In this document: piece after piece, positions 23,720-33,380 of the stretch
Layout of the letters: each line of letters opens with the position of its first letter
Numbering within the stretch: the stretch's first letter is position 1
Assembly: GCA_001466705.2 (NCBI GenBank)
Contig: LATX02000112.1
Location: forward strand, 620,001-684,000
Direction of reading: 5' to 3'
Source: Moniliophthora roreri
Taxonomy: Eukaryota; Basidiomycota; Agaricomycetes; Agaricales; Marasmiaceae
Length of the DNA: 64,000 nucleotides
Made by a program: the position numbers and the translations under genes
Notes under the pieces: generated by a model
Told to the model about the DNA's origin: nothing
Databases searched by the model: none
The model's input: the letters and a program-made list of their open reading frames with translations, nothing else

Positions 23720-24221
23720 GATATTTATTCACCCACTGGAATCGAGGATTTGGATAATGAGTGGAAGAGACGAGCTTGGTTGCCACTAACACTATTGTGG
23801 GAACGATGTGTAAGATCACGGTCTGCTCAGGGAGTCTAGGTAAGTAGTGTCGGCTGGCAGCTGGACACCATGTCTATGCCACTGTATATCTCTAATCACG
23901 GTCACTTTGGCAAGGCATTCATAATTAAACCCACCGACAAGCAGGCGACCTATAAAAGGTTTACTCTCGCTACCGGAATACCACGAATTCCTGGGACTCC
24001 GTCTTTACATCTGGATGATGTCGGAGCCAAGTTCAGGGACACGGCTACGGAACTGGGTCGACATCGAAATGACTAGAAATGGCGTCTGAGGTGACCCAGA
24101 TATGAAAAATGGGGGTCTGGGCTCAGACCGGGGGACCTGCTAATATTGACGCGTTCCGACGCGCCATTGTTTGTCTCAGTCCATTTTCCGCGTTTCTTGT
24201 CTCTTGTTGAGAACAACCACG
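23720..24221. promoter_or_regulatory. Divergent region between two F-box genes
   Basis: Both flanking F-box genes read outward, so this 500-bp stretch should contain both promoters. I see no clear TATA box and no coding exon; the 68-residue plus-strand frame at 23870 has no family resemblance. Confidence 0.4.
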
Positions 24222-25157
24222 ATGTCAGCTCAAGAATGCGTCGACCCCATGCCCAGCTGCGCTCTTACGCGCCAAAATTCCCCTCGGAGGCATCAACCCA
24301 CCTTTGAATACATCTTTGAAATGCCTCTCGATATTGTCCTCGAGATTTTCAGTTTTCTTCACCCATACGACCTTTTGCGCCTCGCACGAACGAACAAAAA
24401 TCTTCGTCGAATGCTCATGTCTCGATCATATAGGAGCCTGTGGAAGAAGTGCATGGCTGGGATTGGACTTCGAGTCGATGATTTTGAGCAACGCTACCAG
24501 AGGGCGACTGAGCCGGCCTTGATTAACATGCTTTTCTGCACTGCTTGCACCGTACGTCTCGTTTTCACTTTTATCACCTATGCGCTGATTAACGTGCCAT
24601 CAGTTCTGTGGACAAGGGCGAGTCAACCGTCCAACTTGGTCAGCCATTTGTAGATGTTGCGACAAGTGTTCTGATATCTAGTGTGTGTTCTACCCACTCT
24701 TCCATTTGCAATCGCCGAAATTAGATTTCGAAACAGCTTTGCAACGCCACATGACATGCGATACTTTATACACCCCTATTTCAGGGAATATGGTAAACTC
24801 TGGGACTTACTGCCTTACGCACTTCATGAAGGTACGAAACGTCCACACGTCGCACGTGTCATGCCACTACACCAATCTGCCTCGTCTTTAGGTGTTAGGC
24901 AATATAGAATCTCAGACGCGATAGAATGTACACAAGGGCTTTGGCAGTTGTCGAAGGCTGAAGAGAGGGAAGAATGGAAGAGAAGGAGGAGAGATCAGGC
25001 GAACGGAGATGCCTGGGTACGTTATATACAGGAGTGGAAGACAGTGATGAACTGATCTCACTTCTAGCGCGTCCAGGCATGTAGGAGTTGGATGGAGGCC
25101 CAGATGCATGACACTAGGTTCCGATGCCAGGGACATCCGGGATTCGATGATCTTTGA
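24222..25157 (+). CDS. Small F-box protein, paralogue of 27605-28591
   Basis: Exons 24222-24551, 24604-24680, 24737-24831, 24892-25016 and 25068-25157 encode 238 residues. The F-box is EMPLDIVLEIFSFLHPYDLL (about 30-50), followed by LARTNKNLRRMLMSRSYRSLWK. Downstream come FCGQGRVNRPTWSAICRCC, a Cys-rich patch, and a charged C-terminal helix (LSKAEEREEWKRRRRDQA). The splice choice at 24680/24737 (codon TA|C) is supported by the paralogue, which splits the same Tyr codon and has exons of identical length (77 and 125 nt). An SCF substrate-receptor role is inferred. The 5' leader may start at the ATG of 24222; upstream codons lack similarity. Confidence 0.85.
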
Positions 25158-26271
25158 ATATTTTTCAACGTATATTGCTTCAGAAAATTTATGCTTGTAC
25201 CAGTTCTTGTTTACTGTGTATGTCACTTATATCTTGTGGGCTCGCTTCAATTGAGGCTCCGATGATTGGTGGCCTTGATTACAACTGGTTTAATTCGCTC
25301 CTGTACGTACTACTACTAATGAATTGTGCAACATTGAGGCCAACATTGAGCGCTAATACTAGTGCACTGCACCTCCTCCGTCTATCATCATGTCGACATA
25401 TGCAAGGATAAAGCTTGAGCTCCTTCAGGCAGCAGGACATGAACTAGCAACTGATGAGTCGTCTATCTATCTTTCCTCTTCTCAAGTCGACGCATCCATT
25501 CATCAAATTTCATCATTGACCACGATCTTGTCTGATGGGAGCTCAAGCACTGTTCTCGGTTTGTGGTTCCACTCAAGACTCAGCATTCCAGGAATATGAG
25601 CCATCTGGATCTGATACTACTGCGCCTCTTAACATGTATTTCACCACCGTCCTCTTCACATACGTGTCGGTCTTGGGCTCCACAAACCCACCAGTTCCTC
25701 AAATACAACGCCTATCTCGTGAGGGCCGCCTCTTCGGAGTATTGATAGCCAGCTACGCTCGTATATGCCTTTTCTTAAGTAAATAAAACGTCGAGCGAAA
25801 TGGGATTTACGTCGGTTGGGAGATGTGTCGAAGCTTGAGCGGGAACAGTGACTCAGAAAACGCAATTGGATGATTGAAAATCATATGCCTTTAGTGCCTC
25901 AACTCAAATGTCAATCAACCGTCCGCCGCATCAGTTACCATTCCCGTGCACTGGTTTCGTATCTAGATCCAATGAATAATCCAGCGGGGATCAATGAATC
26001 TGGATGCTTGCGAGCGGCCCAGGAGTCGGATGATAGAGGTCAGGTAATATCAGTCGGAGTCATTTGAAGGGTTGCACTGCTGTATCAAGGAGTGTCGTTA
26101 GCTAGACTAGCTGGAAATCTAAAGATATATACCACACTGTAGAATCGAGTTCCAAGGTCGTCTGCTTGAAATTCAATATTCAATTTCCACGGCCACTTTT
26201 TCCGGTGGCTGTGACTCGCCTTTCCTCCCAAACGACAACAACGACCTAAACCCTCAGCCACAACCACCACC
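25158..26271. other. Intergenic interval
   Basis: No supported gene. A 69-residue plus-strand frame at 25390-25599 (ATG STYARIKLELLQ type opening) has no recognised family and no chain of exons. The last 100 bases precede the universal stress protein gene. Confidence 0.45.
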
Positions 26272-27373
26272 ATGTCTACATCACCACCCACATCTCCATC
26301 CTTGTATCCCTATGCCCACACCCATCCGCAACCACCCGCGCCCCGCCGCTCAGCTTTGAAACATCCCTCATCAACAGCCACTTCACCTGCAACCTCACCT
26401 TTTTCATTAACCAATCCTTTACCCGACATTGGATTGGGAGTAAGTGGAGGTGTAGAATTAACAATGTCACCGACAATGCAAAGTACCGTCTCTGCGCCGC
26501 CTGCAATGTTACGACATCATTCGTCCGAGCTCAGTGTTTCGGGTGGATTTGGTAGTCATGGGGGTAGTATGCCGCAGACGCCTGTTCCTGGTGAGTTTTC
26601 TTGCGATTTTTTATCTTTTCATTCAGGATAGACGCTGAATCCTGATGCTGGTATTGGGTAGGATACACGCCAAAAGTTTCATTCGACACATTCGAGAATC
26701 CGGCGGCTAGCATGTTCAGTTTTACGCTGAGTAGTAAGAGTGATGGGTATAAGAGGACAAGGAATACGAGGTATGTGGACCTACTCTTTTTTTTTTTTGG
26801 CGTTCCAATAACGCTCAACGTCCAACTTGCCTTCCAACAGAGTCTTCCTATGCGCCTCATCCCCCGACGAATCCGGCTCTCAAGCCCTTGACTGGGCACT
26901 CGAATCCTTTGTCCAAGATGGTGACGAATTTGTCGTCTTCCGTGGTATTGAAGAAGACGAACTCGAAAAAGACCACGACTCTATTAGAGAAGACGCACGC
27001 GAGTTCATGAGATACATCCAAGGCAGATGCCAGGAAGTCGATCCGGACAGGAAGGTGTCGATTATTCTAGAGTATATCGCTGGAAAAGTGACGGATACGT
27101 TGGATCGGTTGATTGCGCTGTATCGACCTGATTCGGTCATTGTGGGGACGAGAGGAAGGAAGCTTTGGCAGATGGGGTTGAAAGGAACTATGGGCAGTGT
27201 GTCCAAGTACGTTTTCCCTGTGCTTTTATTCGCTTGAGCGTACTGATGATAGATTCAGGTATTGCTTGACACATTCACCTGTTCCGATTATTGTTGTGCG
27301 GCCGGAGCGAAAACTGAAGAAGGCAATGGAGAAGAGGAGAGCAAATCCCAAGAGAGGATTTCATTTTGATTAG
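26272..27373 (+). CDS. Universal stress protein (UspA) domain protein
   Basis: Exons 26272-26590, 26662-26770, 26841-27206 and 27259-27373 encode 302 residues. The first 125 residues are Pro/Ser/Thr-rich and probably disordered (TSPPTSPSLYPYAHTHPQPP). The Usp domain follows: VFLCASSPDESGSQALDWAL, LDRLIALYRPDSVIVGTRGR, and the nucleotide-binding loop GTRGR, then GTMGSVSKYCLTHSPVPIIV, which fits G-X2-G-X9-G-S. The C-terminus is basic (KKAMEKRRANPKRGFHFD). Usp proteins bind ATP or AMP and are linked to stress responses; in fungi the exact role is open. The two small F-box paralogues flank it on opposite strands. Confidence 0.9.
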
Positions 27374-27604
27374 GAGCATGGGGTATCATTTAATCATACT
27401 AGACGTATATTATGTACAATAATTGCATCTACACCAGGACAAGATTACAGTTCGTGCAGTGTCGAAACCGAGCTCGAGAGCGATTGCGAGGATGTCCAAG
27501 AAAATGCGATGAGAAAACGGGACGCATGGCCCCCATGCAAGAAAGCAAATCGAAAGGTGCAATCAAAGTGTCGAGTGTCCGTGGTGGCAGCTTGAAATGA
27601 CGTA

Positions 27605-28591
27605 TCACTTCCTTACTTTTCCTCTTCCTCTGCCCTTCCCTTTCGCCGCTGATGATCTACCACCTGTCTGACTCTCCAACCAAGCCTGACACTTTGCAAT
27701 ACGCTGGTTCGGGATGTTGGCGTCAGAAAAAGAAGTCATATTCAAAAATATTCCAACGTACTTCGCCATCTGCCTTGGCTTCCTCCTTCCTCCTCTCCAA
27801 CCACGCGGCTCTCTCTTCGTTTGGTGCAAATTGCGAGTATTCGTTGGAGAGTCGCAATGTAGTCGATACCTCGTATTGTTTCACGGCTACGTGTCATCGG
27901 AAGTCACGTCAATGGTAGTCGACGATGTAGGATGGAGAAAGAAAGCACATACGAAAATCAACTGAACCAATAACGTCATTCAGCGTATAAGGGATTGTAT
28001 CCCATAGCTCTTGAGGAAATTGAGGATGTATATGAATATTCTTGAATTCTCGCATGACGTAGGGTGTTGCGAAACTACAGTACTATCTCCTTTGAATCAG
28101 TCGAAATATTGGAACGAGAGACGCACTATTCATAAGAACAGTCTTTACAACATCGTCCGAGTATGTTCCAGCTAATCTTGTTCTCTTTTGATTTTCCACA
28201 AAACTATGAACCTATCAATATAGAGATCAAGAGGAAGACAAACGCAAGAACTCACATTGCAAGTGGTATGAAACAGCATGTTGATCAACGCTGGCTCACT
28301 CGCCCTTCGATAACCCTGGATACTGAACAAGGGATCATCCGCTGGAAAGCCAATGCTAATCATGGACATCTTCCACACGTTTATAGACGATCTACACATG
28401 AGAATTCGGCGCAGAGGTTTGCTTGTTCGCGCCAGGCAGAGCAGATCATATGGGTGGAGAAGACTGAAGATTTCAAAGAGAATGTCGAGAGGCATTTCGA
28501 CTATGGACTGAAGAGTAGTTGGTTTCATTTTACGTTTCTTGCGCGTAGGAGGGTCGCTGGTTTCTGGGTTTTTGCGTTTGGGAGCGGCCAT
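27605..28591 (-). CDS. Small F-box protein, paralogue of 24222-25157
   Basis: Exons 28256-28591, 28127-28203, 27953-28074, 27762-27886 and 27605-27703 encode 252 residues. A basic N-terminus (PTRKKRKMKP, a possible nuclear signal) precedes the F-box (EMPLDILFEIFSLLHPYDLL). The next exon has FCGKSKENKISWNILGRCC, which matches FCGQGRVNRPTWSAICRCC of the paralogue. The C-terminus ends in a Gly/Arg/Lys-rich tail (GKGRGRGKVRK) that the paralogue lacks. Exons 2 and 4 have the same length (77 and 125 nt) in both genes. An SCF substrate receptor role is inferred. Confidence 0.87.
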
Positions 28592-29447
28592 GGTGGTGGC
28601 GGATCGAGTTCAAAGAGTTTAGGCGCTCGCCCCCGAGGTGCGTTTACCTGACAATGACGATACATAGAGGATACATGTACCCAGGGGTGACAATTGCACC
28701 AAGTACTATGAAATAGCATAGAAAATGATTATCAATATGAGGCGAACTAGTCGGCCAGCCTTCTACAGAGGTACTCTTCCATGGAGAGCTGTGTATTTCC
28801 ACTATTCTAATAGCATCTCCGGTTGTATCTAATCTTCTTTGGACGCAGAATCTCTGCCGATGCGAGCTCCCAGAAGCCGACACCGGCGGATTTGAGAAGC
28901 AAACGAGAACTCGCTGGACGAAGTGCTTGCTGGATGGAGTGCTTGAGCTTGCTGGGAAGGCTCCGATTTCGGCTGGTCATGTGGTATGTATGATCGCCTC
29001 GCTTTACTCCTTGCCACAATCTTTGATATCCAGGCCTCGCTCTCCGCATACATGAAAACCTATCATTTCTGGATACAGCCAGAGCAGCAAACAGGTTCGC
29101 CGTTTCCTTCCTCTTCCGATTTCACGCGACCGGAAACCACCGCAGGTACAATCATCTTACTACACGGGATGCTGATAGATCTCGGAATAGGATTTCAATC
29201 TATTAACAAACTTGCAACGGCTACGGCCAGCGGATGCATATGCTCCACCAGCAAAAGGAACCATACGACATCTTTGTAAGCTCAGCACCTTTCTCTGTTA
29301 TGCGCTCAGTCAGCTTTCCGCTAAGAGCCTGCTGCCACAGGTTAACTATCTATAAGCATGTTGTCTCATAGTCTCCGAACGCCGTCAACATTCCCTCCAT
29401 AAAAGCCTTCACCAACTATCCTCGAAGCATCCAACTCTCCAACAGAC
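28592..29447. other. Interval with a possible unassigned gene fragment (see 28851-29130)
   Basis: This lies between the minus-strand F-box gene and the GST gene. It contains the two exon-like pieces annotated separately, and otherwise nothing I can support. A CATAAAAG stretch near 29399 lies 50 bases before the GST ATG. Confidence 0.4.
28851..29130 (+). pseudogene. Two exon-like pieces of an unrecognised gene, no start found
   Basis: A piece at about 28851-28983 reads LCRCELPEADTGGFEKQ and then RTRWTKCLLDGVLELAGKAP. It ends at a GT donor (GTG|GTATGT) and joins in phase with 29034 onwards (ASLSAYMKTYHFWIQPEQQ). Composition and phase look coding, but there is no upstream start, and the frame is unclear beyond about 29130. 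A separate open frame near 29200 (LLTNLQRLRPADAYAPPAKG) may belong to it. It could be a gene remnant or a gene whose first exon I missed. I do not recognise the family. Confidence 0.3.
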
Positions 29448-30252
29448 ATGGCCACTCGCAACGTCATCGAATTCTACGACATTCCTGGTTCAGACGGTGT
29501 TGTTTGGTCCCCAAATACATGGAAAATGTACGTTCTGGTTCTGATCTTTTCTGTCTCGTTCGATTAATTGACAACTGCATTTTAGACGCTATGCCTTGAA
29601 CTACAAGGGATTGGAATACCAAACCAAGTGGATCGAATTCCCTGACATCGAGTCCACCTGCAAGAGGCTCGGAGTGCCGCCAACGAAGAGTCGTCGTGAC
29701 GGTTCACCCTGGTACACGCTTCCTGCCATTTACGATCCGTCCACAGGCGTTGCAGTCGTGGACTCGCTTCGCATCGCCGAATACCTCGAGAAGCAATACC
29801 CAGACAAACCAAGCTTGATTCCTAGCGGGACGTTGGCACTCCACACCGCATTCGATGACGCGTTCCTTGTGAAATTAGGCTCTGCATTCCAATTCTTGCT
29901 ACCAAAGTTGCCTGGGATACTTAACCCCGTCAGCGCAGAGTTTTTGACGCGCACACGGACAATGGAACTTGGAATGCCCTTAAACGAGTTCTATCCCAAA
30001 CCCGAGAATCGAGAGGCGGGATGGGAGAGGGTCGAGAAGGATCTTAGCACCGTCGCGGGATGGTGCAAAGGAGATAAATGGTTCATGGGCGATAGGCTGT
30101 CATACGCCGACCTCATCGTAGCTGGATGGATCAAGTTCACCAAAGTGCTATACGGGGAGAACAGCGATGAGTGGAGAAGGGTGGCAGGGTGGAACGAGGG
30201 TCGATTTGAGCGAATGCTTAAAGATCTGGAAAAGTACGAGACAGTCTTGTAG
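29448..30252 (+). CDS. Glutathione S-transferase, fungal etherase-like (GSTFuA-type)
   Basis: Two exons, 29448-29527 and 29586-30252, encode 248 residues. The N-terminal thioredoxin-like fold has FYDIPGSDGVVWSPNTWKIR, with the Ser before Pro-Asn in the place of the catalytic Ser, then WYTLPAIYDPSTGVAVVDSL and the glutathione-site pair D-S in VVDSLRIAEYLEKQYPD. The C-terminal helical domain ends with FMGDRLSYADLIVAGWIKF (N-capping motif SYAD). This layout fits the basidiomycete GSTFuA class related to bacterial LigE, thought to handle wood-derived aromatics and terpenoids. The substrate is not deducible from sequence. It is cytosolic, with no signal peptide. Confidence 0.9.
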
Positions 30253-31775
30253 TCAAATTATAAGCCGGCTGTAAAGGACCTCCGAGATCAAGTGCTAGAA
30301 CGTACTCGATATTCTCCTTGCACACGATTGAGAGCAGTACGGCCTAGGTTCATTCGCGCAGTGGCCAACTTCGTGAGTACAAGACCTATATTGAACACAC
30401 TGTTTGAATGAATTCACATTCGATATACGTCTCTCAGAGAATGTTACATGTTTCAGATCTTGTCTTTCCCATAGTAACAGTCAGGAGGCTCCGCGATGAT
30501 ATTGCAGGCTACTCATACTCAGCCCTGGTCGAGAAGTCGGCCTGGTAAATTAACCCTAGCGGGAAGACGTGGGCTAGCTTCAAACTGGTTACGTGAGGCG
30601 AAGAGGAACATTAGGGTGCAGAGGCCCTTCAAGTAGACAAATATAATGGAAAGAATCAGCACTGAGCCTCAGTAGATTTGACCCAGTTAAGGATATGCAT
30701 GTGCTCCTCTTGGGTGAGGCACGGCTTCTTCGAGCGTCTTGAAGATACCCAGTCAACCTGGCCTTCATCATCATACTTGAGACCGGATTCATCAGAGAGA
30801 GAAACGGTATCGTCGTCGGAATCCCCTTCCGGAAGTGCCTACAACTCCGGACGTTCTTTGAGTCAGTTCATCACCAAAGGGACGATGGCGTCGACTACCT
30901 CTTTACCCCATGACCCATGGATATCTCTCGGAGATCGTGCGTGAATAAATCAAGATGATGTTGACACACTTGAATGCAGCATGGTGGGGATGCAGGGGTG
31001 AGCCCACGCGAGGCATACCTTCGTATGGATACTCGTATTATTGGATTTGCGATGTATGTGGTGGGCGCACGAACATCGGCTGATTCCGAAGTGGAACAAC
31101 ATTGTACTCATATTGAAGCGTGTCTGGGAACTTCTAAAGAGGAGACTCAGTGTGTTATCGTGTCAAGGAAGACCGGTAAACGGCGCACGTCTGTATATCG
31201 CCTGGGTAGTGTAAGGAGTCTATTGCTCTCTATCGCCTCCTTCATGGTACGTAGGGTGTCCACAGTGGGAACGATTGCGATTCATCCGCCAAGAAAGTCC
31301 ATCATGTCCACACGAACTAGATATGAAGTTACCAAAGCAAAGCAATCCCAAGCTGGAACAAACTTGCCTTGTACCTTATTCGCTGAGCTGTCGAATTCAA
31401 ATTCTCCTTGTCCAAGTCCCCAGTTATATTCGACGTGAGAGAATTGGTCAACTCTGATAAGGGCAGGAAGTACGAAAGCGAACAGCCTATTTATATCTTG
31501 GATGCATGAAGGCTGGCTCCAATTGATAAAAACTTGAAGGGCACCGTATCGCATCCAAATGCGGAGAGTGAGGTCAAATGGAAAAGATTCGAGATGATGC
31601 ACGATGCATGATGGTAAGGGTGAGAGATGTGGGCTGTCATCAATCATCAGACTCGTATCTATATCTTCTCCGTTCCAGCGACTGTCCGACTTGGTTATTG
31701 TTCGCCATAGGATCTATACACAAAGCGTTCATTACTCGGGACATTTCGACAATCTATTCAACATGCCATTATCCT
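30253..31775. other. Interval with open frames on both strands, mostly unassigned
   Basis: A plus-strand frame at 30974-31438 (154 codons) has no recognised family and overlaps minus-strand frames. A short minus-strand exon-like piece at 30656-30838 is annotated separately. Nothing else is supported. Confidence 0.35.
30656..30838 (-). other. Possible terminal exon of an unrecognised gene
   Basis: A 61-codon stretch follows an AG acceptor and reads ALPEGDSDDDTVSLSDESG, then TQEEHMHILNWVKSTEAQC before TGA. Just upstream another minus-strand piece reads RDIHGSWGKEVVDAIVPLV, but the only intron linking them would be about 36 nt. Composition is coding-like. It may be a remnant of a transposon-borne or lineage-specific gene. 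Confidence 0.28.
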
Positions 31776-33117
31776 TCAGTCAGTACTGACCATCGTTCCC
31801 CTCAGAAGTACCTTAGCCTTTCTCATGACCTGTCCAGCTCCCTTAGCCTGCAATCCTAAATCCGTGGTGCAGAGAATGGTTCTCTCATTTGGTGGTACTT
31901 GGTCGCGCTTCTTGCTCATCGTTGAAGGAGTTTGAGATACATCCTCCATCGTTTCATCCGTAAAAATGTCGTCCCTATCAACGCAAAACACATCCCACGT
32001 TTGTTCCGCGACATGCTCTCCCAAGATTCTATCCAGCCGTGAGGCTGATTTCAAGACACGCCCAATATGTCCCTCCAATTGAGAGTGGTCGTATGGTCGT
32101 CCTGCCAAATGCAAGACTTTGCGTATCCACTTCAAGAGTGAAGATTGGATACCTGTTGTGAGTGCCGAGTAAGATTCGAGGGTATATTTGCTTCGAGCTC
32201 TGGTCAACGCCCTCCAACGCGATGCGATCGTTGATGTACCTACAGGTACGTCAGCTGCACCCATTGCATATTAATCCTCGGCTCACCATTCTCTTTCACT
32301 CCTTCATAGATATCGCGAAGCATCTCCGACTCTTCAAGGCTGGGTGACCACAACTGGACCATATCACAGCATTGAAGAACCATCACCGCTTGCAAGGCAC
32401 TCTGAAGGAGAGCTGTGGCATACGGTGTAACCTTCGGTTCCCGCAACAATTCCCCCATGCCTTCTCCAAGGAACCAAACTACATCCTCATAAACTTGCGC
32501 CGATCCTCCTTCAACATCGTATGTCCCTTTGAGCTCTTGCTCGACGCCATAGTCGAGAAGGGATATCGAGACCGCTGCATGGTAGATCTCAGCGTTGAGA
32601 TTATCGACCATGCTAATGATCTCTTTCACGGAATATGAGCTATCCTGGCGAAGATATTTGTGTGCTGCGTGAAGTTCTTGTGCTCGCTGCTGATGTTGCA
32701 GCTTTGCAACCTTGTATTCTGCTCGCAACGAGTTGAGTTGTAACATCAGCCCGTGACAGTACCTCTCCTCCTCATCATGGTCGATTTGTAGCTTCTTTAT
32801 TTCTTCGTCTCTCTTCTCCAGCTCATTTCTCAGATCTTTACTGTCAGATCTTTCTTTCTCTAACTCTGCACGTAGCTCTGCGAGCTCTTTTGCTAACCCT
32901 TCTTCCTCTTTCAATTGGTGCTGTATTGGTTTCGGGTTCAAATCATCTTGTTTTGAAGTCGTGGTTCGTTTTCGGGCAGTATTAGTGCCCGACTTTCGAA
33001 TGCCTACAATGGTCTGTTTTCGTGCACCGTTTGCGTATGCCTGTGATTTCCCTAGTCCCTATCAGCTAGATATGTTCAGTAACATTCCCCTAGCGTACCT
33101 TTCTTTCCCCGTGGCAT
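31776..33117 (-). CDS. Coiled-coil protein of unknown function
   Basis: Exons 33099-33117, 32287-33051 and 31776-32239 encode 415 residues. The start is the ATG at 33117, giving a very basic opening (MPRGKKGKSQAYANGARKQ). Residues about 65-150 form a long coiled coil with heptads (ELAELRAELEKERSDSKDLR). The C-terminal half is helical, with a conserved-looking WRALTRARSKYTLESYSALT block. Similar proteins with a coiled coil and this helical tail occur in agaricomycete genomes, but I know of no function. It is divergent from the Hsp70-like gene, separated by 263 bp. Confidence 0.8.
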
Positions 33118-33380
33118 CTCTCCAAAGTTCAAGCGGCTCCTTCCGTGTGTATGTCGGAAAGGAAATGGGAATGTCAGATATATCAACGGTTGTCTTTTGT
33201 ACGTTTTCTTCGATCGATTCTTTCCTCTGATGCATGGTCATACAGGCTCCGAATTTCTCGCAACGTGTACAACGACCAGTGTTCTCAATTTCATTTCCAA
33301 TGACTCGGAAAGTTTGATGAGATGAGTCGCGAGGCGTTCCTTCCGATATATACGTTCAGAACTCCTCGTTAAAATCAAAC
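33118..33380. promoter_or_regulatory. Divergent promoter region of coiled-coil and Hsp70-like genes
   Basis: Only 263 bp separate the two ATGs, which read outward, so both promoters must lie here or overlap the leaders. No clear TATA box is seen. Confidence 0.45.

Noticed and set aside
30974..31438. 154-codon plus-strand open frame
   Set aside because: No recognised motif, overlaps other open frames, uneven residue use and no supporting exon structure. It could still be real but cannot be supported.
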